Counted from the first letter of the stretch, positions 29,436-39,392 are shown. The stretch: 64,000 bases of DNA from Nostoc flagelliforme FACHB-838 (GCF_014698065.1 NZ_JACJSI010000019.1:1-64000); one strand, 5' to 3'. Notes: a model not told the origin generated them from the letters alone. Translations and numbers: made by a program.

Positions 29436-29563
29436 ATATCATGTCCGGCAAATTACTTGTGATATGTCATTGCGAGTGCAACGAAGTGGAACGAAGCAAT
29501 CGCAAGGCTTTTGGGATTGCTTTACTTCGTTGGCAATGACAATTATTTAACCGGACATGATAT
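29436..29563. mobile_element. MITE-like element with perfect 13-bp inverted ends
   Basis: ATATCATGTCCGG at 29436-29448 and its exact complement at 29551-29563 bound a 128-bp element. The interior contains a nested palindrome (TCATTGCGAGTGCAACGAAG ... CGTTGGCAATGA) of a kind widespread in Nostoc genomes. It encodes no protein. Confidence 0.85.
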
Positions 29564-30281
29564 AACAGAAAAAATCTGTAGTGTGCATTACGCTTTGTTA
29601 ACTTGCCGCCCTCAAATCATACATTACGGGATTAACTGTGCTGTAATGTATCAAAAATTCGCATATAGGTTAATACATAACGTAGCGTACTAACTTGATC
29701 GATTCACCCCCAATGGCTGGCAAAATTCCTCAGAGTATTTGGCACTAAGATTGAACACCCAGAACTAGCTACAGTTGTTTGAAGCAAAATACCGGAAATC
29801 TTTTGGTTCAATCTTCAGAGCAATTTCTTTCCCTATTACCCACTCCAAAGGAGATTAGTCAATTACCAATAGCAAAAACGGTCTTTCAGGTTCGCCAGTT
29901 ACTCATGGGAAAAACCTCCAACCCGGATTTTTCAAAACAGACGGTTAAAAATTATATATTTTTGAAATGGAACTAAATGCAGTAAAAACTACTATTTTTG
30001 AGAAATTGCCGTGGGTTTAATTTACAGCTAGGATGCCAAAAGTACAGTACCGATACAATCTGATTTATCCGCCTAACAAGCCAGGTTTAGAACAAAGTCT
30101 CACTAGATGGAATACTTATTTACATTAGGTGGAACAATTTAAAATTTTGCATCGATAATTTTAAATTTCTTAGCAGTAAGTGAAGCTATAGTGGATTTAG
30201 CAATGCTGCTGTTAATGTGGCTAAGGTTAGTCCTGCCACCAAATTATGTGAAGAATTAGTTTAGAAACGCACTCTAACTTG
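29564..30281. other. Intergenic region, about 720 bp, nothing identified
   Basis: A 65-codon open frame at 29779-29976 has no ribosome site and no recognisable features, so it is not called. The end near 30281 should contain the promoter of the FHA-PrsW gene. Confidence 0.4.
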
Positions 30282-31664
30282 ATGACAGGCAAAAACGCAA
30301 GACATAATGCATTTCTGCGGCTAGTGTCTGGTAATGGGGCAACTTTTGGAGCCGAATCTCGCTACTCACTGCCCCCCAGTAAAGAAATGGTAATTGGACG
30401 CGACCCCAGCTGCCAAGTTGTCTTGGATGCCATGACGTACCGGATGGTTTCTCGTCGTCATGCGGTGGTTCGTCCCCTTTCTCTATCCCCAGATAGCAAA
30501 TTTAGCTGGGTGCTTTGTGATTTAAATAGTGCTAATGGCACTTATTTAAATGGACAACGCTTGTATGAATGTCAGGAATTGCACCCAGGCGATCGCATTT
30601 CTTTAGGTGCTGATGGCCCACAATACGTTTTTGAATACGAGTATACCTCAATCACCCCAGCGACGACAGTGAACCAAGTTGTACCACTGCCTTCGGCGAC
30701 GAACTACCACGGCCACACGCAATTAAAGCAGCCAGATTATGTTAGCTTCACGCAGCTTTTTCCAATTATTTCCACTGGTAAAGATTTAACTCGTAAAGCT
30801 TACCTCATACCGGGAATACTGACTGTAATCTTTGTGGTGCTGATGTTTGCTACAGTCGGTCGGCCCCAAGCTAATCAAGTGATCGTCGCAACTTACATCG
30901 CTTTTGCTGCCTACTATTTTGTTTACCAACTTTGCGGCAAACAGAAGCCTTGGTGGGTGCTAATGGCTGCGGCAATGAGTACGATACTGATTTTGCTCAG
31001 TCCCCTGCTGGATCTATTTATCTTCTTTTTTCGCGGCATCCTACCTGGAACCTTGCCCACACCCCAAGAATCTATCACCTTCACAGAGTTGCTGGTACGG
31101 ATGTTTTTTGGCGCTGGGCTGATGGAGGAATTACTTAAGGCATTGCCTATATTAGGGGCCTTTGCTATCGGTAGAATATTGTCTTCACCTTGGCGGGAAC
31201 GTATAGGGGTTTGGGAACCTCTAGATGGTATTCTCTTGGGAACAGCTTCAGCTGTGGGCTTCACTCTGCTAGAAACTCTCGGTCAGTATGTGCCAGATAT
31301 TACTCAAAATGTCACGCAACAAGTTGGTATAGGCGCTGCTGGTCAACTGGCGGGTTTACAACTGCTAATTCCGCGTATTTTAGGCTCTGTAGCCGGACAC
31401 ATGGCTTATAGTGGCTACCTGGGTTATTTTATCGGCTTGGCTGTTCTCAAACCTAGTAGAAGTTGGCAAATTCTTTCTATTGGTTATCTTAGTGCCTCTG
31501 CGCTCCATGCTCTGTGGAATGCTACAGGATCAATAAATGCCTTGCTGCTGGTAGTTGTTGGGGTGTTATCTTACGCCTTTTTGATGGCAGCAATTCTTAA
31601 AGCACGCGCACTGTCACCGACGCGATCGCAAAATTTTGCTACCCGATTTCTGGGGCCAAAATAA
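30282..31664 (+). CDS. FHA domain-PrsW family intramembrane protease
   Basis: A 460-residue fusion. Residues about 20-115 form an FHA domain (VIGRDPSC, SRRHAVV, SANGTYLNG), which binds phosphothreonine peptides. From about 165 the protein is polytopic, with some eight membrane segments. It carries the PrsW-type glutamic protease motif, with adjacent glutamates in LMEELLKALP (about 282-283), and later PLDGILLGTASAVGFTLLET and a membrane histidine in SALHALWN. PrsW-like proteases cleave membrane proteins such as anti-sigma factors. An FHA module on the cytoplasmic side suggests phosphorylation-dependent recruitment or activation, which is inferred. I place the start at ATG 30282, one codon after the TTG that opens the frame. 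The CHAT-FHA and PP2C genes are close by on the other strand. Confidence 0.85.
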   Translation: MTGKNARHNAFLRLVSGNGATFGAESRYSLPPSKEMVIGRDPSCQVVLDAMTYRMVSRRHAVVRPLSLSPDSKFSWVLCDLNSANGTYLNGQRLYECQELHPGDRISLGADGPQYVFEYEYTSITPATTVNQVVPLPSATNYHGHTQLKQPDYVSFTQLFPIISTGKDLTRKAYLIPGILTVIFVVLMFATVGRPQANQVIVATYIAFAAYYFVYQLCGKQKPWWVLMAAAMSTILILLSPLLDLFIFFFRGILPGTLPTPQESITFTELLVRMFFGAGLMEELLKALPILGAFAIGRILSSPWRERIGVWEPLDGILLGTASAVGFTLLETLGQYVPDITQNVTQQVGIGAAGQLAGLQLLIPRILGSVAGHMAYSGYLGYFIGLAVLKPSRSWQILSIGYLSASALHALWNATGSINALLLVVVGVLSYAFLMAAILKARALSPTRSQNFATRFLGPK

Positions 31665-31984
31665 GAGATAGGGAGCAGGAGGAGATGAGGAAGAACAATC
31701 AATGCCCAATGCTTGAATATTTATCTCTTGGGATAGATGGCTTAGTTTGAAAATCAGCCTACCGTAAATTTATTATGGGTGATTATACTTAAAAAATAAA
31801 GATGTTTAACTTGTTGCAAAAGTCTTAATTTTCGATTCATTCTTTGCGCTTCTGCATAAGGGAAACCAGCATCTTTGTAAGAGATGCCTTGAGCAGCATT
31901 ACAGCAAAGCGCAGGTGACGATGAAAATTTTAGCTTTCTCTACTCCTACTCCCTATTCCCCATTCCCCATTCCCCATTCCCCAT
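31665..31984. other. Intergenic region between convergent genes
   Basis: Apart from the heptamer repeat at its right end (separate entry), nothing coding is seen. It separates the FHA-PrsW gene and the minus-strand CHAT operon, which converge here. Confidence 0.4.
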
Positions 31985-31986
31985 TC
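31955..31986. repeat. Heptanucleotide tandem repeat (ATTCCCC)4
   Basis: Four perfect ATTCCCC units plus a partial fifth end at the stop codon of the minus-strand gene at 31985. Confidence 0.85.
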
Positions 31987-32632
31987 ATAATTCAGACTCA
32001 CAGTTATTGAGTTGAATAAAAGCATAAGAAGCGATCGCTAAAGTAGCCTTCGCTTGCTCTATTTCTGATAAAGCTGTCCACTCATTATTGTTGAGATTAC
32101 TAAGTGCAGATGCGGCATTTTGCGATTCGCTACTTCGCATAGCGTAGGCGAAAGGACGAGCCAAAACTAAAAGATCCTCTGTTTCCCAAGTTGGTAATAC
32201 TGTCTGAACACACTCAACCAGTTGCTCACTGATTAATTGGCGAGCAGCAAATATCTCAGCAGCTTTGGTTGCAATAGTGTTAAGTAGTGTTTGGGGGACA
32301 CAGGCGGAAAAAGTAGCACGTAATGTTTCTTGAAGATTAAGCACCACTGCCTGTTGTCGATTGTCATTATCCTCTGACGTAGAAGTAATCCCCGACCAAA
32401 GTGCGTCTAGATGGCTATAAAAATCTTGCGATCGCCTCGTCAGTTCTTCATCAAGCAAATCTTGCATTCCGAACTGTTGTTCTAGTTCCTGAAAATAAGC
32501 TTCTGATTCCTCATCTGCTGGATTCCAAGGATAAGTAGCATCTTCTGGTTCTAGTAATGCTTCTAATAATTCTAAATCTATTTGAGATGGCAAAGGGGAG
32601 AAAGTGTCTGAGCCGTTAATCTTATTAGCCAT
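31985..32632 (-). CDS. Acidic helical hypothetical protein, 215 aa
   Basis: I do not recognise this protein. I start it at the ATG at 32632 (MANKINGSD), which has GAGG nine bases upstream; the open frame runs 39 codons further to 32749 without a ribosome site. It is acidic and helical, with no signal, membrane segment or catalytic motif. Near residues 165-180 the coding DNA contains a CTTCGCATAGCGTAGGCGAA-type repeat, apparently inserted in frame. It is 150 bp downstream of the CHAT-FHA gene on the same strand and may be in its transcript, so a partner, substrate or regulator of that protein is possible. Confidence 0.65.
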   Translation of the reverse strand: MANKINGSDTFSPLPSQIDLELLEALLEPEDATYPWNPADEESEAYFQELEQQFGMQDLLDEELTRRSQDFYSHLDALWSGITSTSEDNDNRQQAVVLNLQETLRATFSACVPQTLLNTIATKAAEIFAARQLISEQLVECVQTVLPTWETEDLLVLARPFAYAMRSSESQNAASALSNLNNNEWTALSEIEQAKATLAIASYAFIQLNNCESEL

Positions 32633-32782
32633 ATTTTCTAACCTCACGATTCTTTGGTGGTATTGACAGCTACAAGTTCTCAGAGGAGATTTCCGCAAAA
32701 AATATTGATTTTTTCTCCCAAAAAAGCATATTTTAAAGGCTGATGGCACTTAACATAAAAATTCATTTACGCAATAGCTTTG

Positions 32783-34363
32783 CTATGAGTTTTCAATAAC
32801 AAACTCCCAGATTTCACCTCTAGCACTTCCAAACTTTAACTGCATTCCCGATTTCAATGGGACTTCCTCTCGGAGGATTTGTTGCCAACCATTAGGGCCT
32901 AAAAACCAGGTTGTCCCGTAGGTGGAAAAATCTTGCAAGTAATAAGTTCGCACTAATGTAGCATCAGTAAGAGTATTGCGGCAGAATATTTCCGCATGGC
33001 GTTTGGATACAGATGGTTCGGGGATGATAATATCATTGTCTTTCGTGCGCCCGATACGGGTAACTCCATAATGCAATAACCAGGTTTTGCCTTTTGGAGC
33101 AAGCGATCGTAAAGTTGCAGTGAAAACCGGAGAACCTACATCAGGAATGGCTGTGTCTGGTAGTTCTGTAATACCTTCGTCCATATTTTTAATGAGTTCG
33201 CCATTAAAATCTGGATGCAGGTAGAGAACAGGCAAAGTCCAAGCAGGTTGATTAAATTTATACAGTGTTAACAACTCTTGTCTAGCCTGTGCTACGGCTT
33301 CATCAATTGGCTTGTGCGATCGCAAAGCTTCGGTAAAGGCTTGAATAAAACTGTGGCTTTCATGGTCAGCGATTTCATCGCGCATTCCTAAAACCGCAGG
33401 TACACCATGACGAATCAGGACTTCTGCTAAACTGCTGGCAGGTATCGCTTGATTATTAATTGCAGCTGGTTGTGCGCCCCAACAGGCGTTAAAAACCGCT
33501 AGTTTCACACCTGTACGGGTCAATACTTGCGCCAATTCTATGCCATTGAGGGGCATATCTGGTCGCAAAAACAGTAACCCCCCGTCTGGGTCTGGCAAAC
33601 CATGCCCCGCGTAAAAGAAAACATTGTATGGTCTGCTTTCTAATTCTTGAATCAACTCTTGTGGAGTTGGTTGTAAGAGTTTATTCACTATACAAGGTGC
33701 ATATCTTGAAGAATTACCACCCACAGGCGTATCCGCAAGACTTTGCTGCAAAATAGCGGCTTCTTGTTCTAGTTGTAGCTTGTCATCATGACCTAAAACC
33801 AGCAGAATACTTAAAGCTTGGTCAGTTCGCAAATAGGGTAAGGGGTCAACTTCAGTGCTGGTGCGACTAAATAGTAAATCTTGAGAAAGAGACATAGCCG
33901 ATTGACCAGGCTCACGCTGCATAATTTCCCAAGGCAAAGCGATGAGATCCGGGTCACGAATTTCTAGTCGAAAGCGCAAACGTGTATGCTGACCCATCGC
34001 AATCCCGCGACTGCGTTCTAAACTACCGAGAATTTGTCCGTCGAATACCCAACGCCATAAATTCATTCCCAAGTATTGCATCAGACGACTGCTGTAAGGG
34101 CTAGTGGTCTGACCTGAAGAGGGTAAAATCCAATCTACGGGGAATGGGTTGGACTTTTGAGATGTTGAGTTTGGGGAAATATCTAAGCGACCATGACCAG
34201 CAAACATCTGCTGCCATTCTCGCCAAGCTTGGGTCAGTTCAACGGGCCATACACAGTCACGTAAAACGTAGCCACTGGGATAGGGAGCCTTGACCACCCA
34301 AATGGCGAAGTTGTCAGTGCCAGTGTTTAGAAGACGGGCGATCGCCAAATTCAGGGATGGCAT
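32783..34363 (-). CDS. CHAT (caspase-like) protease domain fused to an FHA domain
   Basis: A 526-residue soluble protein. A CHAT peptidase domain covers about residues 110-370, with the catalytic histidine in FFYAGHGLPDPDGG and the cysteine in LAVFNACWGAQP, the H/C dyad of clan CD caspase-like proteases. A C-terminal FHA domain (about 425-520) has GRTKDNDIIIPEPSVSKRHA and YGTTWFLG. The N-terminal 100 residues are unassigned. CHAT proteases act in bacterial regulated proteolysis and in some defence systems; fusion to FHA implies recognition of phosphothreonine proteins. The gene lies 361 bp after the PP2C phosphatase gene, same strand, and near an FHA-PrsW protease. The substrate is unknown. 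Confidence 0.88.
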   Translation of the reverse strand: MPSLNLAIARLLNTGTDNFAIWVVKAPYPSGYVLRDCVWPVELTQAWREWQQMFAGHGRLDISPNSTSQKSNPFPVDWILPSSGQTTSPYSSRLMQYLGMNLWRWVFDGQILGSLERSRGIAMGQHTRLRFRLEIRDPDLIALPWEIMQREPGQSAMSLSQDLLFSRTSTEVDPLPYLRTDQALSILLVLGHDDKLQLEQEAAILQQSLADTPVGGNSSRYAPCIVNKLLQPTPQELIQELESRPYNVFFYAGHGLPDPDGGLLFLRPDMPLNGIELAQVLTRTGVKLAVFNACWGAQPAAINNQAIPASSLAEVLIRHGVPAVLGMRDEIADHESHSFIQAFTEALRSHKPIDEAVAQARQELLTLYKFNQPAWTLPVLYLHPDFNGELIKNMDEGITELPDTAIPDVGSPVFTATLRSLAPKGKTWLLHYGVTRIGRTKDNDIIIPEPSVSKRHAEIFCRNTLTDATLVRTYYLQDFSTYGTTWFLGPNGWQQILREEVPLKSGMQLKFGSARGEIWEFVIENS

Positions 34364-34724
34364 GGATTCACTAAACTAAAAGCTAATAAACAAATAATTT
34401 TAAGAGAAGAATTCAGAAGCCAGAATTCAGAATTCAGAATAAATGAGTGGGGGATTTAAACCCGGCATTAATTGTTTTGCACCAAATCAGAGATATAGTG
34501 GGGGTTTTGAACTCGGTTATTCAGACGTTCGCGGACTCGCTTTCCGCGTCGCTATCCACTAATCGTACATAATTCATTCTGGATTCTGACTCCTGACTCC
34601 TGAATTCTGTTTTGATAACAATTCTCCAAGGTAAAAATTTTCTATTTTTTTGACCTTGGAAGTTTTTTACTCTGATTGTTACCTGTTATTATTCCAGGTT
34701 TTTACCAGTTTATCGAGTATTGGA
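34364..34724. repeat. Intergenic repeat cluster between the PP2C and CHAT-FHA genes
   Basis: The gap is largely built from repeats: CAGAATTCAGAATTCAGAAT near 34420, a CTGACTCCTGACTCCTGAATTC heptamer-type tract near 34590 that is partly complementary to it, and a palindromic CGCGGACTCGCTTTCCGCG piece near 34530. The outer parts can pair, so this resembles a composite inverted-repeat element. No gene is seen. Confidence 0.55.
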
Positions 34725-37004
34725 CTAAGTTGGGCTGGTATCAGGTGGTTCAATAACTGGCGGTTGCGTGACAGTTCTACATGGATTTGGTGCGTCTGAT
34801 TGTAAAACATCGCCAAAACGGTTGAGTTGGGACAAGTTTAGCAATACTGTTTTCTCTGTTGCTGGCAAAAGTTTAGAATTTGGTGGAACTGAAGCGGTTA
34901 CGGCTGGTTTATTAGTATTAGCAGGAGTTTGTGTACTTTTATTGGCACAGACTCGCATAGATACTAAAAAATCTCCCGAAGTAGGTTTGGGGTTTGATTT
35001 TTTCTCAATAACTTCTAAAAAAGTCCCACGGGGAAGTGGTGATTGGTTGTTTCCCAAGGAGATTTCATTGTTGGTTTTAATTACCCAACCAGGAGACAAG
35101 TTAGCAAGCGATCGCGCTGCGGGTGTCGCTCCGATGGTAGGATTTTGAGTTTGTAACGGATTGGAAAAAACTGGAAATCGCCATGATTGCGATCGCAGTT
35201 GCTTTACGTACAATCCTAAAGAACCTGCTGTTACCACAAATATTAACGGAACTATCCACTGTAGCGGTACTTGGCGAGCTTTGGCAGGCTCAGTGTCTGG
35301 AATCACTTGAGTTTTATGGTTTGGGCTACCTAAAAGTGTCGCATCTGTCGCTTTGGATGCTAAATTAACAGTTTTGGCAGAATAACTCTCGGGAATCACT
35401 GCTTTGATCGTGATTTCTGGTTCCCAGTATTGGACTTGATAGTGAACTAAAGCGACGGTGACATTATCGTGTCCATTTTTAGTATTAGCGATTTCGATTA
35501 ATTTATCAGCAACAGTTGCTATATTTGCTTCTCCACCCAGAATCGGTAAAATTTCTGTTTCCCAGTACTCCTCCACCCGATCAAAATCACTCAAACCATC
35601 GGAGGTGAGCAGAAAAACTGCATCTTCATCTAGCATAAATCGCCCCGATGTCGGATGCAATGAATTGCTGGGCCCCATGCCCAAAGCCTGGACGAGAGAG
35701 CCAGCAGCACTTTGTTGTACAGCCTCGCGGTAAATGGCATAACCTAGCCGCACTTCGCGGGAGGCGACATCATCATCAAGGGTAACTTGATAACAGCCGT
35801 GGCGTGTAATCCAGTAAGCACGACTATCGCCAACGTGGGTAATGTACATTTCATGAGCAACAGGCAATGCCATGACTAAAGTCGTGCCCATACGCTGCCG
35901 CCCTTGGCGATTTTCACCGTCATTGCGCTGACTAATTTTGTCATTGGCAATTGCCACTGCTTTTTCTAAGTCACTAAGCAGTAGTGAAGGGTCTATGTGG
36001 TCGTAAGGAACTTTTGTTAGTTGCTGTACCTGCTGTTGGATCGTTTCAATGGCTAAATTTGAGGCGACATTACCGCCCTCGTGGCCACCGATGCCATCAC
36101 AGACAATTGCCAAGGCTGTTGGCTGGGGCGGTTTGCTTACCAAAGTACCACTGGGTGGACTACAGGCATCTTCGTTACGTTGGCGACTTGGCCCGGTGTC
36201 GGTTCTGGTGACAATTTGGATCGTAGGCGTTTGCGATCGCCCTAACCCAGCCAGTCCCTGGTCTAAAACTGCGATTAATTGCTCGGTTGAGTGAATTTCT
36301 CCCTGAATCAAGGAACGGCTAACCCGATCAACAAATTCAGTTATAGCTGGTTTGGCTTCATGTACTAACTGCTGCCAAAATTCACCTAATTGGGGCAATT
36401 CTGGGGATGTTTCATCGTCGAAACGCAAATCCAACAAACGTACTAATGAGCCTTCTACCCGTAATACATAAGAGTCAAGTAAGCTGGAGGCGACACCTTC
36501 ACTTGTAAGAGGTTGCCACAGATGAGCGATTTGCCATAACCAATTGAGTTGGCGCATTGATGTTGCATCACGCCAAGCAGTGGTTAACTCGCTGCACAAA
36601 CGCACTTGTTGGCTTGTGTCATCTATTAATATTGGCGGTTTTTCTAAGAGTAATATTTCTCGATGGGAGGGCCCGTCAGTTAGAAAAAGCACTCCATATA
36701 CCTGCGGTACGTGTAAGCGGTAGGGAATGAGTCTCAGGTAAGCTCTTAGAGGCTGTAAATTATCTAACTCAAGGGTTAGGGCTAATAAACCGGGCTTCGT
36801 ATCTAAAAGAACAAATTTATCAACGACTAGATAGCGATCGGCTAATATTTCTCCAGGGCTACCCACACTTGGGCTATCTACCACAGCCCAGAGGTAATTT
36901 TTGGGTAGGGGCGTGGAACATCGCTGGCAAAACTTATGAGTCAGGGGGTTAGCAGCCTGACAATTTTCGTTTGGACAGTAGAGCGTTGCCGCGTCATTTT
37001 CCAT
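34725..37004 (-). CDS. PP2C-type Ser/Thr phosphatase with zinc ribbon and membrane segment
   Basis: A 759-residue protein. A zinc ribbon lies at residues 10-35 (CPNENC ... CQRC). The region 40-260 resembles the non-catalytic or kinase-like lobe of large cyanobacterial PP2C proteins. The PP2C domain spans about 265-525, with RQRNEDAC, IVCDGIGGHEGG, THVGDSRAYW, LTSDGLSDF and GHDNVTVALV giving the metal-binding aspartates. One membrane helix follows (about 590-610), then a Pro/Thr-rich tail with an SH3-like segment (LSPGWVIKTN...GTFLEVIEKK). Such phosphatases reverse Hanks-kinase phosphorylation, which would remove ligands of the neighbouring FHA domains. It is probably the first gene of the minus-strand group that continues with the CHAT-FHA gene. 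Confidence 0.9.
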   Translation of the reverse strand: MENDAATLYCPNENCQAANPLTHKFCQRCSTPLPKNYLWAVVDSPSVGSPGEILADRYLVVDKFVLLDTKPGLLALTLELDNLQPLRAYLRLIPYRLHVPQVYGVLFLTDGPSHREILLLEKPPILIDDTSQQVRLCSELTTAWRDATSMRQLNWLWQIAHLWQPLTSEGVASSLLDSYVLRVEGSLVRLLDLRFDDETSPELPQLGEFWQQLVHEAKPAITEFVDRVSRSLIQGEIHSTEQLIAVLDQGLAGLGRSQTPTIQIVTRTDTGPSRQRNEDACSPPSGTLVSKPPQPTALAIVCDGIGGHEGGNVASNLAIETIQQQVQQLTKVPYDHIDPSLLLSDLEKAVAIANDKISQRNDGENRQGRQRMGTTLVMALPVAHEMYITHVGDSRAYWITRHGCYQVTLDDDVASREVRLGYAIYREAVQQSAAGSLVQALGMGPSNSLHPTSGRFMLDEDAVFLLTSDGLSDFDRVEEYWETEILPILGGEANIATVADKLIEIANTKNGHDNVTVALVHYQVQYWEPEITIKAVIPESYSAKTVNLASKATDATLLGSPNHKTQVIPDTEPAKARQVPLQWIVPLIFVVTAGSLGLYVKQLRSQSWRFPVFSNPLQTQNPTIGATPAARSLANLSPGWVIKTNNEISLGNNQSPLPRGTFLEVIEKKSNPKPTSGDFLVSMRVCANKSTQTPANTNKPAVTASVPPNSKLLPATEKTVLLNLSQLNRFGDVLQSDAPNPCRTVTQPPVIEPPDTSPT

Positions 37005-37767
37005 AGTTTTCGCACCGATCAGCGATTGGCAATTTCTTTAATAGCATTAGTAGGGACAATCTAGACCGCTCATCTTTCTTAAACTTGACATACCCAGAGT
37101 TTAGATGATGATTTTAGCTGGCGGATATAAGCAGGTGCTAATACTTACTTATCCAAAGAATACGCCCCCAAGTCAACCCTACAGCCTCATCATAGCTTTT
37201 ATTGCCCTGTGACTCTTCATCGCCAAAGCAACTAACTTCAACCCTGTTACCAAAGCATAACCCAACCATAACTGCGCTATTTGTTTTTGCTAAATTACCC
37301 CATCATTAAGAGGCAGATCATCTTGGTATTTATTTAGTTTATAAGTAGGATAGCAACAATTAACTTTAATTAAGAATTAAGAATAGCAAATATAATTTTG
37401 GCAGAAGTAGCTGACAAGGGACTTCCAGAGAATAAATTACCCAATTTCTTCAAATGATATTTTTCTTTTCCCCTGCTCCCTGCCCCTTGCTCCCCTACCT
37501 ACACAGCGATTGATTATTTTTTTTAACTGGAAGTCCCCAAATAAGTGGCTTGCCCTTCAAAGTCGCTTTTTTCAAGGGGAATTTAGAGGAATCGTTAACG
37601 ATTTTGTTTTTAGACAAAGATGTATGTACACCGTAGCCGAAAAGGAGAGAGTTTTAATTTTCCCCCTTCCCGTGTCGGGAAGGGGGTTAAGGGGTTAGGA
37701 TTTTTGTGGGCTTTTCCAGACGACATCAGAAGTCAGAAGGGTTCCGTCAGCCCGTTACCTCATTCGC
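37005..37767. other. Intergenic region, about 760 bp
   Basis: This contains the MITE-like element at 37418-37537 (separate entry). Around 37650-37700 is a CCCTTCCCGTGTCGGGAAGGGGG hairpin of the kind scattered through Nostoc genomes. Promoter sequences for the PP2C gene are expected near 37005-37150. No gene is called. Confidence 0.45.
37418..37537. mobile_element. MITE-like element, GGGACTTCCAG inverted ends
   Basis: GGGACTTCCAG at 37418 and CTGGAAGTCCC ending at 37537 are perfect 11-bp inverted repeats around a 120-bp AT-rich body with a CCCCTGCTCCCTGCC tract. It is the same family as 25634-25741 and 48711-48929. Confidence 0.8.
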
Positions 37768-38127
37768 TTATTGCTTGTCGTCAATTGCAACTTGGGGGAC
37801 TCCCATGCTGTAGTTGGTAACACGGGCAGAAAGATTGTAGCTGATTTCGCCGGCTTGCAGGAGCGATCGCAGATAATGCTCTAAGTCTGATCCCACACGG
37901 CGCAGGTTATAGTCTGTGAGGTCTGCGCCACTAGATGCTTCTACAAGTTCATCAAATTTTCGATAAACTTTTTGCAGCGCATCTTCATTCCAATTAAATT
38001 CGTTATCTGGGTCAATATCTAACGTTAGGACTTGTTGACTAGGAATCAGTTCGCCATCCCGGTCAATTTCACCTGCAAAAATGCGGACATGCCGGGTTGT
38101 GGACTTGAGCAGCATCGGGTTATCCAT
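37768..38127 (-). CDS. ndhM: NAD(P)H-quinone oxidoreductase subunit M
   Basis: A 119-residue subunit of the cyanobacterial NDH-1 complex, which works in respiration and photosystem I cyclic electron flow at the thylakoid membrane. NdhM is a peripheral, cyanobacteria/chloroplast-specific subunit of the hydrophilic arm. Recognised from TTRHVRIFAGEI, LDIDPDNEFNWNEDAL, DLTDYNLRRVGSDLEHYLRS and SYNLSARVTNYSMG. Translation could begin at M1 or at M5 (MLLKSTTRH), the usual family start. It is a lone gene with no other ndh gene nearby, as in other cyanobacteria. Confidence 0.95.
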   Translation of the reverse strand: MDNPMLLKSTTRHVRIFAGEIDRDGELIPSQQVLTLDIDPDNEFNWNEDALQKVYRKFDELVEASSGADLTDYNLRRVGSDLEHYLRSLLQAGEISYNLSARVTNYSMGVPQVAIDDKQ

Positions 38128-38996
38128 AAAAGGGTGTAAGATTTGGGTGGATTACACTGAAATTATTGTAAACGCTATATCTAAGCTTGGATGCTCTCAA
38201 TTTACAAGCTTTGAACACAGTTTCAAAAGGGTATATTGAATGGGCATAAGTAAAAATATCACCTGTACTGATTTTCTTGCTACCTCTGTTATCAGTTGAA
38301 GATACAATTAGCTGCTAGTACTGACAGTAGTCAAAATATTTTTTCTGTAAAAACTTTTGGGTTAAGTATTTTTTTTGGTGTAATAATCTTGTTTACTGCC
38401 AAAATTTTTGCACCCACAAAGCTCAAAACCCAGTAGGGCAAAGCATTCTGTAGGAATAATTTGATCTATGTACTTTTTTTTTGGGGAGAACAAAATGTTT
38501 TTACATTAATAATTATGTTTATCAATTTCTCCTGATTTTTATATTGAAGAAAACGTACATATAGTAATTTTACTGAATCAGGCTACATCGACCTCTGGCT
38601 ATAATAAATTCAAAAAAAATAAGCGTTTTTACTTACGTATAAACACCAAAATTAGAGTAACAAGTCAAACTGTTGTTGACGTTAACATAAAGTTGATGTA
38701 AAAACCTTTAAAAAGGTTGGGCAACTTCTTACAGAAACTTTATTGTGTAGAATCTTAAAAACTGAATAATAGTTATGGCTTACCATAAGCTACATCTGGC
38801 ACAGAAACATCAGAATTTAGACAGGGAAAGTTTAGCTTGTAAATAGAACACAGGAGAGTGAAATGGAATACAAAGGTGATTGATGAAGAAAAATTCTTAA
38901 TTCAAGCACTTTGGATTCAAAAGAGATATAAAGAATTTTTGCTGGACATCTACCTCCTTACCCTCATGACAACCAAGTAAAGGAATCTCAATAGTT
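38128..38996. other. AT-rich intergenic region, 869 bp
   Basis: No protein-coding frame is credible. The stretch holds several T-rich runs and a short stem AAACCTTTAAAAAGGTT near 38701. The length and the isolated small gene that follows leave room for a regulated promoter or a small RNA, but nothing specific can be shown. Confidence 0.4.
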
Positions 38997-39281
38997 ATGA
39001 ACTCCAAAGCATTACCACGCCAGATAAATAATCTCGAAGTAGGTGTTTATGAGTGCGAAATCCATCTCAAATTCCGGTTGATTGAGGAAAAGAGTCTATT
39101 GAGCGATCGCGAGCAGCTCTTACAGGTGCTACTTGATGCTTTAACCGAAGGTTCTGATGACTTTCTAGAGACGCTACAAGCGTCCGTTAAAGCGCAGGAA
39201 ATATCTGAGTTTAAAGCCTCACCTCAAATGCGACGTCAGCTAATGCGCTTGCGTAATGTTGCCGAAAATTCCCAGACTTAA
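38997..39281 (+). CDS. Small hypothetical protein, 94 aa
   Basis: I do not recognise the family. This soluble protein has a short beta-prone part (GVYECEIHLKFRLIEE) and then a helical part with an acidic segment (LLDALTEGSDDFLETLQASV) and a basic C-terminus (PQMRRQLMRLRN). AAGGAATCTC upstream of ATG 38997 gives a reasonable ribosome site. It stands alone between long non-coding stretches. Its clean start and regular composition support a real gene. Confidence 0.65.
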   Translation: MNSKALPRQINNLEVGVYECEIHLKFRLIEEKSLLSDREQLLQVLLDALTEGSDDFLETLQASVKAQEISEFKASPQMRRQLMRLRNVAENSQT

Positions 39282-39392
39282 AGGTGTAATTTAAGTAGTG
39301 AAAAACGTGACTTGGGCATCAAATCAAATGTTGATCCCATACCCCCGTTGGCATAAAACTAAGCAGCAAGTAGAATTCATAAAATATTGTGA

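Noticed and set aside
29779-29976. 65-codon frame
   Set aside because: No ribosome site and no recognisable similarity; it lies in an otherwise non-coding stretch.
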